This document shows positions 10,101 to 19,435 of a stretch of 64,000 bases of DNA, piece after piece. Within the stretch, counting starts at the first letter, position 1. The number at the start of each line of letters is the position of its first letter. Made by a program: the position numbers and the translations under genes. A model generated the notes under the pieces. It searched no databases, had not been told where the DNA came from, and worked only from the letters and a program-made list of their open reading frames with translations. This DNA comes from Nitzschia sp. DOCU1 (lineage: Eukaryota; Bacillariophyta; Bacillariophyceae; Bacillariales; Bacillariaceae). The DNA is taken from contig OX595987.1 of assembly GCA_951394045.1 (NCBI GenBank), forward strand, positions 186,001 to 250,000, in the 5' to 3' direction.

Positions 10101-12300
10101 CAACTGGGTCAGTCAAATTGGATCCGTCGGCGACGACCAATTGGCCCGCAATAGCGCCATTACGACCGACAAGAATGGAGATGTCCTCATTTATGGAGAC
10201 ACTACTGGTCCCTTTTATCGCGAGCGAAATGTCAACTCCAATTCCGATATTTTCTTGGCTGTTCTCCAGGCTGCGGATGGTGACTTTGCCGTCAAAGGTA
10301 CTGCCGCTCCCGGATCCGGCCCTGCTACCAATCTCGACAAGTATGTACCGACCGCAGCCCCGGTTGCACCGCAGACTCTGGATGAGGCCTTTGATAAACA
10401 AGGCGATGTCATCCCTGACGATATTGTGGCTCTTCAGCTTGGCCCCGATGTCGGTCCGTCCTATGCCGGCGGCATGGCCTACGACCGCCGCACCAATTCC
10501 ATTTACTTGACGGGCGCCACCTATGGAGCCTTTGGGGGATGGCAAGTTCGTCCTTCCACGGCATCATCCTGCTTCTTTGCTCGAATCGACCTGCCTGAAC
10601 TCGAACTCATTCAACGAGAGTCCTATGGGGTGGACAACTATCCCGATGCTTGCACGGCCATTTCCCCGAATTACTTCAACAAGGAGCGTAATGCCATTAT
10701 GATTGGATCCACCGAAGCCGGTGGTATCTTGACCGACCTCTCTGCAAACGAAAACCGCCAAAACGGTATCGCCATTGACTTGTCGTTTTCGGATAAGTTC
10801 AACTTGGTGGGAGGATCTGTGGTTGGCGATGAATTCCCAGTTACTTTCCCCGTCGATCTTGTCGTGGACGGGGACAGCTTTTGGGTCGTCTCCATGACCT
10901 CGTACGAATCCAAAGTCAATGCCGACTTTAACAAGGTCAAGCATAACAAGTTTCCTGACCTGACCAACGGAGGCGTTCTCAAGTATGGAAAGGACTACAA
11001 GATGTCGATCGAATCCTTCAAGGTGACTCGATCAGGCGATGGAAATCCTTTTGCTCAAGGGGCGGCTCAGACATTCCAGTCTCAGTTCGTGCAACAAGTC
11101 GGCTTGGACAGCGAGCACGATGGAATTGCTGTTGCAGCTATGATCCCCGTCGGAGACGTGCTTGTAGTGGTTGGAAGCGTCAATGACAATGGTAACATGG
11201 ACGGTTTCATGGCCAAGATTAATCGCAATGATGGCACTTTGGAACTTGGTACTGGCAATGCCGTTGGATACTACAAGGCCGACAAACGCAGTGACGACTG
11301 GCTCATGAGCGCGTGTGCAGACCCCAACGACCCCAACTTCTTCTACGTCGTTGGAGCGTCCTCCGGCAAGATTGAGGACAAGAAGAAGCCGAAGCACGAG
11401 GCTGTTCATGCCATCGTCTCCAAGGTTGCGGTCCAGGATTTGAGAGCGATTTGGGAGAAGCGATTCGAGGTGACACATTCGAATGCTAGCCGAAAGGGCA
11501 AGTACGCCGCTTCTGCCTACGGTTGCGACGTGGTAGCTACCGAAAATATTCTCTACGTGGGTGGTGTGGTCGAAGATGGCGCCATTTTGGCGGATGCTCT
11601 CACCGGAAGATCACCCGCTGTATCGGCGGGAGGTGACGATATCTTTGTGGCCTCGCTCTCCACCTTGGACGGCCAGTTGAGTTGGCTCAAGCAGGTTGGA
11701 TCGAATGGCGATGATCACATGGCCCGTTCTGGAGGCATCAAGGCGGATGCGAATGGCAATGCCGTTCTCTTCGGTGATACTGATGGAGACTTCTTCCGTG
11801 ATCGATTCAGCGACCAAACCAAGGATCGATTTCCGGATCCCTTCATCATGATGTTTGACAAGCACTACGGAATCCATCAGTCGCCGTTCGTGGGCCCCAA
11901 GATCTCGGGCAGCTCAATACCCACGGAATTTTTCAACAGCTTTACCGAAGGCAAGACCGGAGCCCAGATCTTTGGTGACATTGTCCTGGCTCTTGTGCTC
12001 TTATTTGCGGTCTACTATCTTTACAAGAAAGGATATTGCAATAATTGCAGACGCAAGACGAAGCAACCTTCTTCAATGTACGATGCCTCGCCCGCCGATA
12101 CAGAATTCGAGGACCAACCCACCGTATCCTTGACCAAGAGTGCTCGGGGGTTGGGATTATTCCGCGACAATCCTAAAGACGACTCGCTCGGTGGCCCCAA
12201 TTTGAACTATCGCGATGACGCGGACGACAATGGCGACCTCGTTGGAAACTTCCACAAGACCTATTCCGACTTGCCCCAAAATGGCAAGGAGATCATCTAG
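7177..12300 (+). CDS. Giant surface receptor with three tandem SBBP-type propeller ectodomains
   Basis: 1707 aa, single exon. A signal peptide (about 1-24, ending near TIAALPSF) is followed by three copies of the family ectodomain at about 25-530, 570-1045 and 1085-1570. Each starts with a GPNNGAVYAAG/GPNSGAIYAGG/GPDVGPSYAGG motif and ends with an SBBP-like unit (DDIWVAQY, NDVFVAQLDL, DDIFVASLS ... QIGS/QVGS ... YGDTTG/FGDTDG). The linker after copy one is very acidic. Copies one and two are closer to each other, with GPAEGDDEDGF and GPAEGDDTDGF; copy three is diverged. One membrane helix (about 1597-1616) precedes a tail of about 90 residues. The tail lacks the FDVEDID box of its paralogues but keeps GLGLFRDN...NYRDD and the C-terminal KEII. 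It looks like intragenic triplication of a one-domain ancestor. Function unknown; probably cell-surface binding. Confidence 0.93.
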   Translation: MKFASGVTAALTLTATSFPVTIAALPSFQTGPNNGAVYAAGLVSDDNTGLIYMTGITYDPSFGSNSQGSTTRTSNCFVASMTMDGMSEDSPNDLVTMVYGADDNNADACRGIAVLSAEQIVVVGNADPGGLYAGGTLAAQVGFGMTLSRDDLTQIQGSSLFDGDQVPYPQAIVVDPSDPDSIFVASMTSQTSTENTVDEAYPNWTHKFKHGTSFLMTVERLQYTTQGTGNTFHGILDGVDPTTAIPTLQRKWIKTYETDADSAPGSSVYVGGMIWKDGVGLIVAGSTSAMGIAYGPAEGDDEDGFISILDPSTGELVQGRKNNQRFGTGEFDIVMSVCDSWDEPNAFYIVGATKGDMDGIRDNDQPVVPGSLQAFIKKVNLDSLHGFWTVQHGAQLNMEVTETTAVGCVAYDDVVYVAGVVSGGAGMIDGQKVKRSSGGDDIWVAQYAATDGNVNWMMQIGSEGNENVARQGGITIDEDGNAIVYGDTTGSLFRERAVSDESDLFGIMLDYGTGFYATTIGGDAPDDPDNELVDYENTDDEYGEDDDEYYTAAPEIGKTDPENLPSEAAVNKFAKMHQSGPNSGAIYAGGIAYDAASDQAIIVGITYTDSSGRLIDQPSCLIARIEIESMETKAYNILGTDGILEACRGVAITPANNLLSSTVVVVGNSEDGGLFNDDDDLQIGFGMSLSGDDLSLQQGASLFSAAIPYPEAVITDGSVIYVASMNSNDRTENIQEVGSSGFPNWTYRNKYGKGFTMAIEKLNLADYSSIWSQNYPIQAESDGTLNSVFVGGLILKSDRLIAVGSTRAKGEAYGPAEGDDTDGFITILDPNTGQLLSGVKNNARIGSIADDVVSEICDIPQDPSSFIIIGATKGDVGGIRGGAGVPEGSLQWFAKKINMEYLTEEWTIQGGAIFPNTNLPTSAFAVGCAVRDNVVYVGGTVENGAQLLDGSGTPQQSMGGNDVFVAQLDLNDGSINWVSQIGSVGDDQLARNSAITTDKNGDVLIYGDTTGPFYRERNVNSNSDIFLAVLQAADGDFAVKGTAAPGSGPATNLDKYVPTAAPVAPQTLDEAFDKQGDVIPDDIVALQLGPDVGPSYAGGMAYDRRTNSIYLTGATYGAFGGWQVRPSTASSCFFARIDLPELELIQRESYGVDNYPDACTAISPNYFNKERNAIMIGSTEAGGILTDLSANENRQNGIAIDLSFSDKFNLVGGSVVGDEFPVTFPVDLVVDGDSFWVVSMTSYESKVNADFNKVKHNKFPDLTNGGVLKYGKDYKMSIESFKVTRSGDGNPFAQGAAQTFQSQFVQQVGLDSEHDGIAVAAMIPVGDVLVVVGSVNDNGNMDGFMAKINRNDGTLELGTGNAVGYYKADKRSDDWLMSACADPNDPNFFYVVGASSGKIEDKKKPKHEAVHAIVSKVAVQDLRAIWEKRFEVTHSNASRKGKYAASAYGCDVVATENILYVGGVVEDGAILADALTGRSPAVSAGGDDIFVASLSTLDGQLSWLKQVGSNGDDHMARSGGIKADANGNAVLFGDTDGDFFRDRFSDQTKDRFPDPFIMMFDKHYGIHQSPFVGPKISGSSIPTEFFNSFTEGKTGAQIFGDIVLALVLLFAVYYLYKKGYCNNCRRKTKQPSSMYDASPADTEFEDQPTVSLTKSARGLGLFRDNPKDDSLGGPNLNYRDDADDNGDLVGNFHKTYSDLPQNGKEII

Positions 12301-12837
12301 AATGGATCCAGGGAACGAGGGGCAACTTATCACACCAATCAATGAGGGCAAGGAACGACAAAGACGAGAACGCAAGGCCTCGTCTGCCTACCAATGCATA
12401 TCATATCATGTACTCAATAGAAAACAATTCATATAATGCATACATCATACCACAACCAATGGAAAAGTTTTCCTTCACAGGGAGCCTGACACAGAACTAC
12501 TAGAAAAAGCAAGGAGGTCTTGCCGTTTGACGGTACACGCCACTCAATACAGACAACTACTACTACTAGATAGCAGCAAAACGAAGTGGAGAGAAAGCCA
12601 CTCTTCTAATAGAAGCATGCGACAAACCTAGAAAAGCGCATGAAAATGGATTCCATCTTGGGATTAAAAGTTGCGTCGCAAACGTCACGCCGTCTTTTGT
12701 TTATCCTAGCTAGGTAGCTAGCTAGCTCGACAACTCCGCATGGCGATTGCCGGATATAGACTTAGATAGTCCAAAATGGTAACAGTCAGTATCGTCCACG
12801 AACGAGCGCCCGCGTTAGCGAAACCGCCGTCTGATAT
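12301..12837. other. Intergenic spacer
   Basis: No gene is seen between two convergent genes. It contains a short GCTA-type run near 12707-12730 (TAGCTAGGTAGCTAGCTAGC) and is otherwise unremarkable. It should hold both 3' UTRs. Confidence 0.6.
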
Positions 12838-14548
12838 TCATTCCACTTGCTCCTTATGCGCTGGTAACGTCAAGGAAGTATCCGATAGACCATCTTCCTT
12901 TTCGTCGTCATGGTCGTTATTCGTTGTTCCTGCAGCTGCCGTTGCTACACCCTCGCCTTGTCCACCGTCGGCAACGTTTGAAAAGATCACAAGCGGCGTT
13001 TGTGCACTTTTGATACACTCGTCCCACCTTGGCATCATGAATAGAAAAGCAATACCGGCAGCTTGACAGGCAATCAAGGTTGACAATCCATAGGTTTGTT
13101 GAATCGAGTCTTGTTCGACAATAATCGAAAAGATGAGTGGAGGGAACCAAATAAAAATGACGGTACAATAAATGAAAAAGCCAGCCAATTCGGATTCTTG
13201 ACCGTGTGGCATCAAAAAGGAAAAGAGTAATTGTTCTCCGGAATACCACCATCCCATCAAAATACCCCACACAAAACAATATACATTTCCCATGACTACA
13301 AAATTGCTTTCGGCCAATCCATCGACATTGACCATAGCAAAGGTCGTCCACAGGACCATTCCTCCCAAGGCAAGTTTGGAACTAATGATTGGATTGAATC
13401 GTCGACACACCAATACATTCATAGTCAAACCCGGCATGGTTCCCACCAATGCCAATAAAAAGGCAATCCCGACTTGTGTCGCATCAAACTTGAGTACATT
13501 GACCAAAATCGTGACGGCAATCGCCAAGAGCGCCGATGTGCCGGCTTCTCCCACAATGACTGCCAAAAAGAACCACTTTAGAGTTTTGGATTGTTGAAGA
13601 ATGGCGTATGCCGTTCTCCAATTTTGTCGAAAGCCTTCCCACAGCAAGGCATGGCCTTGTGGCAAGGCATGCCGATGGGGCATGGTAGGAAAGCACTTCC
13701 ACGCTCCTCCAAACGCTAGCCACATCCACAAGGATATAATAACTTGTCCCAATTGTGCCGTTTGTACCGTATCGAATTCAAAAGCCGTCGCCAATGCCAC
13801 CACCACAATCATCAGAAACATTTCTCCCCCAAATTGTAAAATATAAAAGACGCGATTGAATTTCACAAAGGTTTCTTCGCTGACATCCCACCGAGCAATG
13901 TCTGGTAAATACGCATTACTAATGGAAGAATGCATTTGATACAAGGCCGTCATGACGGCTTGTAGTATAGCCATGCCGAACCATGTGGATGACACGGTCC
14001 CAATTTGGGCTGCGTTGATCAAGACCATGCCACAGGCCACGATTTGACCGACGCGTTTTCGATGCGGCGTAAAGTCAATAATGGCGCCAATCGTCGGCAA
14101 CAGTAGAGCGGCCAACAGAGAAGCAAAGGTAGCAATGTTGGTAGACAAGGCGCTGGGTTTAAAGCCGTAAATGCGTTCCGAGCAATCATCGATAATTTCA
14201 CCTTGAGCATCCACGCAACCCGCTTGTTGATTTGCCAGAAAGATAAAACTAGAACTCAAAAAGACGTTCGACACAAACACAGAGCCGTGGCCCATGGAAG
14301 CCTTAGCGGGGTTGAGAGCAAGACTCACAGCACTAATAGCAACTAGACGCCCCATGACTTACCAAAGCAAACCCCTGGGCCTTGGACTTGCCCTGAAATC
14401 GAAGGCAGCCGCAACATTTTGGAGCTTCTGTCACGTTATCGGTAACAGCCACGCCACCAGCATCAATGCTGCAGGCGGCCTGTTCTTGCGACGGGGGCGA
14501 GACAACCGCCGTTCCTTCTTCCACAACCGAATCCTCGGGGATAGACAT
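12838..14548 (-). CDS. Atg22/UMF1-like MFS transporter (vacuolar exporter type), two exons
   Basis: Proposed exons are complement 14363-14548 and 12838-14301, joined across a 61-nt intron (14302-14362). The donor GTAAGT follows a TTG codon and the acceptor ends GCTAAG; the phase is 0. The joined protein is about 549 aa. A hydrophilic N-terminus with CCGC leads into ...QGFAL-ASMGHGSVF, then about 12 hydrophobic helices and an acidic tail. The layout and the motif ALLLPTIGAIIDFTPHRKR between early helices fit the Atg22-like branch of the major facilitator superfamily. Characterised members release amino acids from the vacuole during autophagy. If the intron is ignored, translation would start inside it at 14355, with MGRLV. 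Substrate is unknown. The 61-nt intron is short, but its donor is perfect and both flanking frames join cleanly. Confidence 0.8.
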
Positions 14549-15017
14549 GGCGATAGTAGATGATAGACGGATAGTAGTTGAATCAGGGTCAACTACCGGT
14601 CAAAGAGGCATTCAACACATCTCCAACGATTGTCGATTGCAACGGGGCGGAACCTTGGGTCCGAGCGAAAACCCGTGAGGCATATTTTTAAAAAGAGAAC
14701 CGGAAGGTCGATGCTCATTAATTAAATGAAATCGATATATGCGCCCTTCTTCGTTTGGTGGCAAAGGACAGAAGTAGCGTACGTACATAAGCTACATACG
14801 TACTATATGTACGTTTGACAGCGAAAGAGGGCTGGTTCAACACTGCCGCGTGGAAGCAACCCCTAAAGATCGCCCATCGTCGGCACGATCTTCTTCAACT
14901 TGCGCATCGACGACGATGGAGGATCAATGCCCAAATCATCACATTCATTCCGACGGCGTTTTATCTTAACCCTACCTGGGAATCACCTCAAACTACTGTT
15001 ACTGTCTAACAAGAGAG
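14549..15017. promoter_or_regulatory. Divergent intergenic region
   Basis: About 470 bp lie between the Atg22-like gene (leftward) and the plastid-type protein (rightward), so both promoters should be here. A TACGTA-rich stretch (about 14778-14815) contains repeated ACGTAC/GTACGT steps. No ORF is supported. Confidence 0.45.
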
Positions 15018-15662
15018 ATGAAAATCCAAAGTACCACCATTCTCCTCTTGACGTCTGCTATTACTGTCGTTGACGCATTCTCGCCAGTCGTCGTCGTGGC
15101 GCCGACAAGGAATCATCATGTCTCGTCGTCGCCGAGGACACGTTCCACCATCATGATTGACAATCGTCAAAGCCACTCCTCATCAACACGTCGATATCTA
15201 TCGGATTTTGATTTTCCTTCCGCCATGCCGGCAAAACCAAAACTTTCGCCACAACAGAAAATGGAACAATCGGCAGATGAGTTCATTGAAACCATGACGG
15301 TAGCTTTAGGTGAAGGCGTAGAGGCTCCGCCCGAATTGGAACAATTACGTCAACTTCGAAAAACTCCAGGAACAACCATGGCGCAATTGGCACACAAAAT
15401 TTATGAACTCATGATTGAACGGGGCATGCGTTACGATGAAGCACCCGAAACGGGAACATTGACGCCGACCGAATTCAATATTCCTGACAATCTGCATGTC
15501 CAGGAAGTAAAGGACGAGTTTGGACATTTGTATAAATATGGCATGATGTTGATGGACCGAGGATTATTGACGGCGGATCAAGTCAAAGAGACAGTGTTGG
15601 AACGACTTATCAAACGAACAGGACTCACGCCAGAAAAATTCGACGAGTGGCTAGGATATTGA
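15018..15662 (+). CDS. Probable plastid-targeted protein of unknown function
   Basis: 214 aa, single exon. Residues 1-20 form a signal peptide followed directly by Phe-Ser-Pro (VVDA-FSP). This matches the ASAF-type junction that directs diatom preproteins through the four plastid membranes. A Ser/Arg-rich, Asp/Glu-poor transit-peptide-like stretch reaches about residue 60. The mature part is helical and charged, with ADEFIETMTVALGEGVE, a repeat-free middle and a C-terminal helix pair ending TPEKFDEWLGY. I do not recognise the fold. The plastid prediction follows established diatom rules; the biochemical role is unknown. Confidence 0.8.
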   Translation: MKIQSTTILLLTSAITVVDAFSPVVVVAPTRNHHVSSSPRTRSTIMIDNRQSHSSSTRRYLSDFDFPSAMPAKPKLSPQQKMEQSADEFIETMTVALGEGVEAPPELEQLRQLRKTPGTTMAQLAHKIYELMIERGMRYDEAPETGTLTPTEFNIPDNLHVQEVKDEFGHLYKYGMMLMDRGLLTADQVKETVLERLIKRTGLTPEKFDEWLGY

Positions 15663-16727
15663 GAATGACGAGGATCGTCGAGAGTGAGACAAGTTGTTAT
15701 GCGATTCAGCATTGGACGTTTGGAGTCTAGACAAAAATTCGATAGTAGAGTGTCGACAGCTCATTGCTACTATGAACCAGCGCGGGTCATTGTTCTCGTC
15801 GCTGCCTTCTACATTGTTGTCCAAGGAAGTACTACTAGTCCTGATTTTAACAATCATACTATTAGCTAGATGACGGCATAAACAGTTGGAGACGATCTAG
15901 CTAGTCTACTTAAAGATGAATTGCCTCTTTTGCACAAGATTTTCGTCCTCAAATTCGTGGTGGTGGGACAAAGTTGGAATTCTTGCTTCTCTGGGCTAGT
16001 CGCCATCATCGTTGTCAACCAGCAGCGTCATTTGTTGAACAACAGCTGCTGCTACTGCTATCCACCGGATTGTAGTTGTATTAGTATCTCTGACTCCCAG
16101 TCACGTTCCCATCACCACTTTTCGCTTAGTGGATGACGAAGAAGCTATTGCTACTCTTGGAAGGAGCTCTATGATGACCGTTCTCCGGCCTGCCTGTGCC
16201 GATGTTGAAGGCGGAAACGCGGAACACATTTCTCACGCGAATCGCAGTTCTCATTGTTGACGTGGTGTTGAGGCCAAAGTGGTACCGTTGAGTACAGTCG
16301 ACAGCTCCTTCGAACTATGGGAAGCAGAACAAAATCTATTGCGCTCCTATGTTTCAATCACGAAGAAGCCTTGGGCCGAGTATTGATAATAGACCCACTT
16401 ATGGACAAAGAAGCAAAGCCTAAATGCACGTTCTGAAGACATCTTCTTGGGCTATCTAAACTGGGAGCAAAGGGCCCGTATAAATCTGAAGCCACCATGT
16501 ATTTTCGTGATATACACAAATGTCCTTTAAATGATGGCAGCCGTTGGATATAAATGACACAATGATTTATGAAAATATCATTGGCAAGACCATAAACACC
16601 TTCGTCGCCTTCGAATTACGTGCAAAACGTAACGGTTCCAAGAGGATCGCCATTCATTTCACAAAATGAATGGGATGTTCTCCCGGCCACTCTCACGCTT
16701 ATTCCTTCCAAAAAGCAACACGAAACG
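15663..16727. other. Intergenic spacer of about 1 kb
   Basis: Only short unsupported frames are seen. It is rich in TAGTACTACTAG/CTAGCTAG-like steps that recur in many spacers of this window. I found no RNA gene or repeat copy here. Confidence 0.5.
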
Positions 16728-17537
16728 ATGTTTCCTAAAGAGGATGCTTCGGACACCGACAGTCCAAGCTGCATCATGGTCGAGCTGCAAAACGCCAGCG
16801 AAATCTTTCGCGGTCTCCCAGTTGTGCCCAATATGGAGGTCGGCAACAGTAGCTTGTCGACCGAGGCTGTCCCCCCGCGGCCTTGCCTGGCCACAGAAGA
16901 AGCGTCGCATGCGAAACAAGCTAAATCCGTATCCTTTCGACTGAGACCCAGTGGTGATGCGGGCGATGTCAATGTAACGCACTGTCGTTCCGTCGATCAG
17001 ATGTTGCAAGACAATGAGGTCTGGTACAGCAAAGCCCAGATTCATGAGTTTTACAAGCAAGCCACGAGACAAGCCAAGTGCTACTCAACGCGCAATAAAA
17101 AGGAGGGTTTAACTTCTCTGGGGTCAGTACTCCAGCGATTGTATGAGGAGGCCGAAGCGGCATCGCAACTCTCGGATATTCTTAATGGGAAAACGGCAAG
17201 TGAGCTCTTGGAAGGAGTGGGTGCCGAGGAATCACGAGGATTGGAATCATTCCTAAGTCCCTGCATCAAGCGCCGGCGAGCGACCCATGTTCATGGGGTC
17301 CTCACGATTCAAAACGCTCTCCATGCAAATACCTTGGACCAGGACACCGTCACCCAAGTGTTACGGACACGATCTCTTCAGACTAGTCGAGCTTCTCGCG
17401 TTCTGTCGCGACTGCTGGCCCATGGCGACTATCTTCAGTTAACGCAGATTCTACGGGAGGAACTACAACAACAAGACGCTGTTCAATCGAGATCTACCCC
17501 TTGCAGAACGTTGGGGTCATCGATTCTATCGTCGTGA
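16728..17537 (+). CDS. Diatom 'VWY...RGLE' family protein, function unknown
   Basis: I start at the ATG at 16728, giving 269 aa. The frame is open further upstream to a TAA at 16593-16595, but no ATG lies there; the codon at 16620 is GTG. The protein has the arrangement seen in a large diatom-specific family: a phosphosite-like SVSFRLRP, then NEVWYSKAQIHEFYKQA, later EESRGLESF followed by basic residues, then a C-terminal helix with a spaced Ser/Ala pattern (VTQVLRTRSLQTSRASRVL). Function and location are not known for the family. A short upstream coding exon cannot be excluded. No signal peptide or membrane segment is seen. Confidence 0.7.
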   Translation: MFPKEDASDTDSPSCIMVELQNASEIFRGLPVVPNMEVGNSSLSTEAVPPRPCLATEEASHAKQAKSVSFRLRPSGDAGDVNVTHCRSVDQMLQDNEVWYSKAQIHEFYKQATRQAKCYSTRNKKEGLTSLGSVLQRLYEEAEAASQLSDILNGKTASELLEGVGAEESRGLESFLSPCIKRRRATHVHGVLTIQNALHANTLDQDTVTQVLRTRSLQTSRASRVLSRLLAHGDYLQLTQILREELQQQDAVQSRSTPCRTLGSSILSS

Positions 17538-18178
17538 CATGACGTGTCCTATCATTGGGAGAATGCTGGTTTCCGCGGGTTTACTTGTTATCTTAGCAAA
17601 CTAATAGCAACTGTAGCAATTTCTATGCTATAGTTTATTTACTACCAGTAGTTGCCGAGGCCACCACTGCAAGTAAAGTAGTTCGAGCAACAACCGCTTC
17701 CAATTGCGCTTTCAACGGATACCCTGCTCAAAGCCGAACGTGTCATTGCCAACAAAAAGTAACCATCGATCGATTTTCTGGTGTGTTCATACGGTAACTG
17801 GTAGGACATGGACTGTCGCAATATCCGTACCTGGCATGGATGACACCTTGTGCTGCACAATAATACTTTAGAATATCGAAGTAATACTGCAGCAGAATTT
17901 TTGACACTCGCCGGAGAAGGAAATCGTGGGCTTCTCATTCATTCCTCCCAATCTCGCGAACAAATATCTACCGCTACTCGCGGCACCACAGAAGACGTTG
18001 AAGATAGGACTCTATGGGAGTAAGAGCAAACAACTCTTACCATAGAGTTTGATCCTGCTGATACCTTACCAATACTTCATTGTAGCAATAAGTCTACTAC
18101 TAGAGTAGGTTTCGCTCTCTCTCCAAATCTACCTACTTTTAGGACGAACTACCGGTACCCTGTTTACTTAACATAATT
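17538..18178. other. Intergenic spacer with a long hairpin
   Basis: No gene is supported. At 18009-18048 a near-perfect hairpin is present: ACTCTATGG plus GTAAGAG pairs with CTCTTAC plus CATAGAGT around a CAAACAA loop, with a two-base bulge. It lies about 130 bp left of the first CTTGCCA motif of the neighbouring putative element. Confidence 0.5.
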
Positions 18179-18460
18179 TTTGCCAAGCGCTTAACAGACC
18201 ATTCGGCCACCCTTGCCAAGAACACATAGGGTTCTTGCCAAGTACTTATCAACACGGCCAGATTCTTGCCAGGAAGCACTTATGGAATATTCCTTTTTTC
18301 CTTCCCTGAAATCTTGTTGTGTGTTGCCGGCAGCTCCACAAGACTGCCTCATTCACTACCCATCAATCTAGCACCCACAATACCAAGCTACATTTGCACA
18401 CAATACCATTTCACAAGAAAGCCTCCTCACCTTTCTCACCTCTCTTGTTTCGTCTCCCTC

Positions 18461-19209
18461 ATGGCACGCAGCCCTCGCCAACACAACAACCATGGAGCCA
18501 TTCAAAGGCAAAGACAGCATTCTTCCAGCCAATTCAAATGGTCAACAGAATGGCGTAGCCCCCATCTGGTCATGTTTCTATCCCATGTAAAGGACGGTAT
18601 CACAGCTGCCATGTCAAGCCACGGGCTTCAGCTTTCCCCGACTGATGCTGCATGGCTCCAGGACCATCAGGGTCATTTCATGAGTTTCCTACCTTGGACC
18701 ACCAGGGAAGTCCAAGATGCATATTCTTCCTATCTACGCCAGCAGCAGCTTCCCCGGTCGGAGGACAGCAAGGCTGCTTTCATCAACCACTACATGTTGT
18801 CCAAGCACACCATCATCGACAGGTCCCCACGCATTGCCGCCAGTAAAGCTGACAGCTATCACTCCAACTGTGAGAAATTCCTTAGAAAATTTTGGTTTTT
18901 CTTGGCATTTGTGGGTGACTACACCAGCATGATTCTTCTTTTAAGGCACCCCCCAGGCAACGGACACAGTCCCAGCATGTCGGTAAGGTCAATTCATGCA
19001 TTTGTGAACCATAAATTCCTCCCATAGGAAAAGATCCTCTAATCCAAAAACGACACATACCCCAAGCCTTCCCTCACTAACCTGGAGGCAACCATGCAAA
19101 AACATTGTGAAATTTTGGAGTATAGGCCACGCCAGGGCCAAAAAGGATGCCAACAAGCGGTAGAGTGCGTGTTGACTCGTCGGCACTTGAAAATTTCAAG
19201 GATCCCATA
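18461..19209 (+). pseudogene. Tyrosine-recombinase-like ORF relic (Crypton-like N-terminal domain)
   Basis: The frame starts at ATG 18461 (MARSPRQHNN...) and runs to TAG at 19025-19027. The same frame holds further coding-like sequence beyond it (KPSLTNLEATMQKHCEILEY...), interrupted by one TAA at 19040-19042. The segment around residues 135-180 reads YHSNCEKFLRKFWFFLAFVG, then DYTSM, a PP and HSPSM followed by an IHAFVNHKF-like helix. This resembles the N-terminal core-binding domain of Crypton-type tyrosine recombinases, where a F-W-x-F pattern precedes a P-S-M motif. The catalytic R...H-x-x-R...Y part is not seen. A splice from GTAAGG near 18981 to an AG near 19073 would remove both stops, so an intact two-exon gene is possible. 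The assignment is tentative. Confidence 0.35.
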
Positions 19210-19391
19210 GGAAAAGATCCTCTAATCCAAAAACGACACATACCCCAAGCCTTCCCTCACTAACCTGGAGGCAACCATGCAAAAACATTGTGAAATTTTG
19301 GAGTATAGGCAACGCCAGGGCCAAAAAGGATGCCAACAAGTAGTAGTGCCGGTGTGCAGGTGTGCGCTTCCAGAAATTTTCAAGATCCCAT
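19021..19391. repeat. 183-bp tandem duplication inside the element
   Basis: The block starting CCCATAGGAAAAGATCC at 19021 is repeated from 19204 with about 80-90% identity, diverging toward the end (after GGATGCCAACAAG). The period of 183 bp is a multiple of three, so the upstream reading frame is kept, including the shared TAA. Confidence 0.88.
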
Positions 19392-19435
19392 GGCAGAAGA
19401 TCTACTAAGCCCGTGGGACACAAGCCCAGTGGGTT

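Noticed and set aside
10015..10545. Long antisense frames within the 7177-12300 gene
   Set aside because: They are mirror frames of a strongly coding repeat protein with biased codon use.
16620..16728. Start of the RGLE-family protein at 16620
   Set aside because: The codon is GTG; the first in-frame ATG is at 16728 and an in-frame stop lies at 16593-16595.
18041..18062. AGAGTTTGATCCTG, like the 5' end of a small-subunit rRNA
   Set aside because: The match stops after 14 bases, no rRNA sequence follows, and it overlaps the arm of a hairpin.
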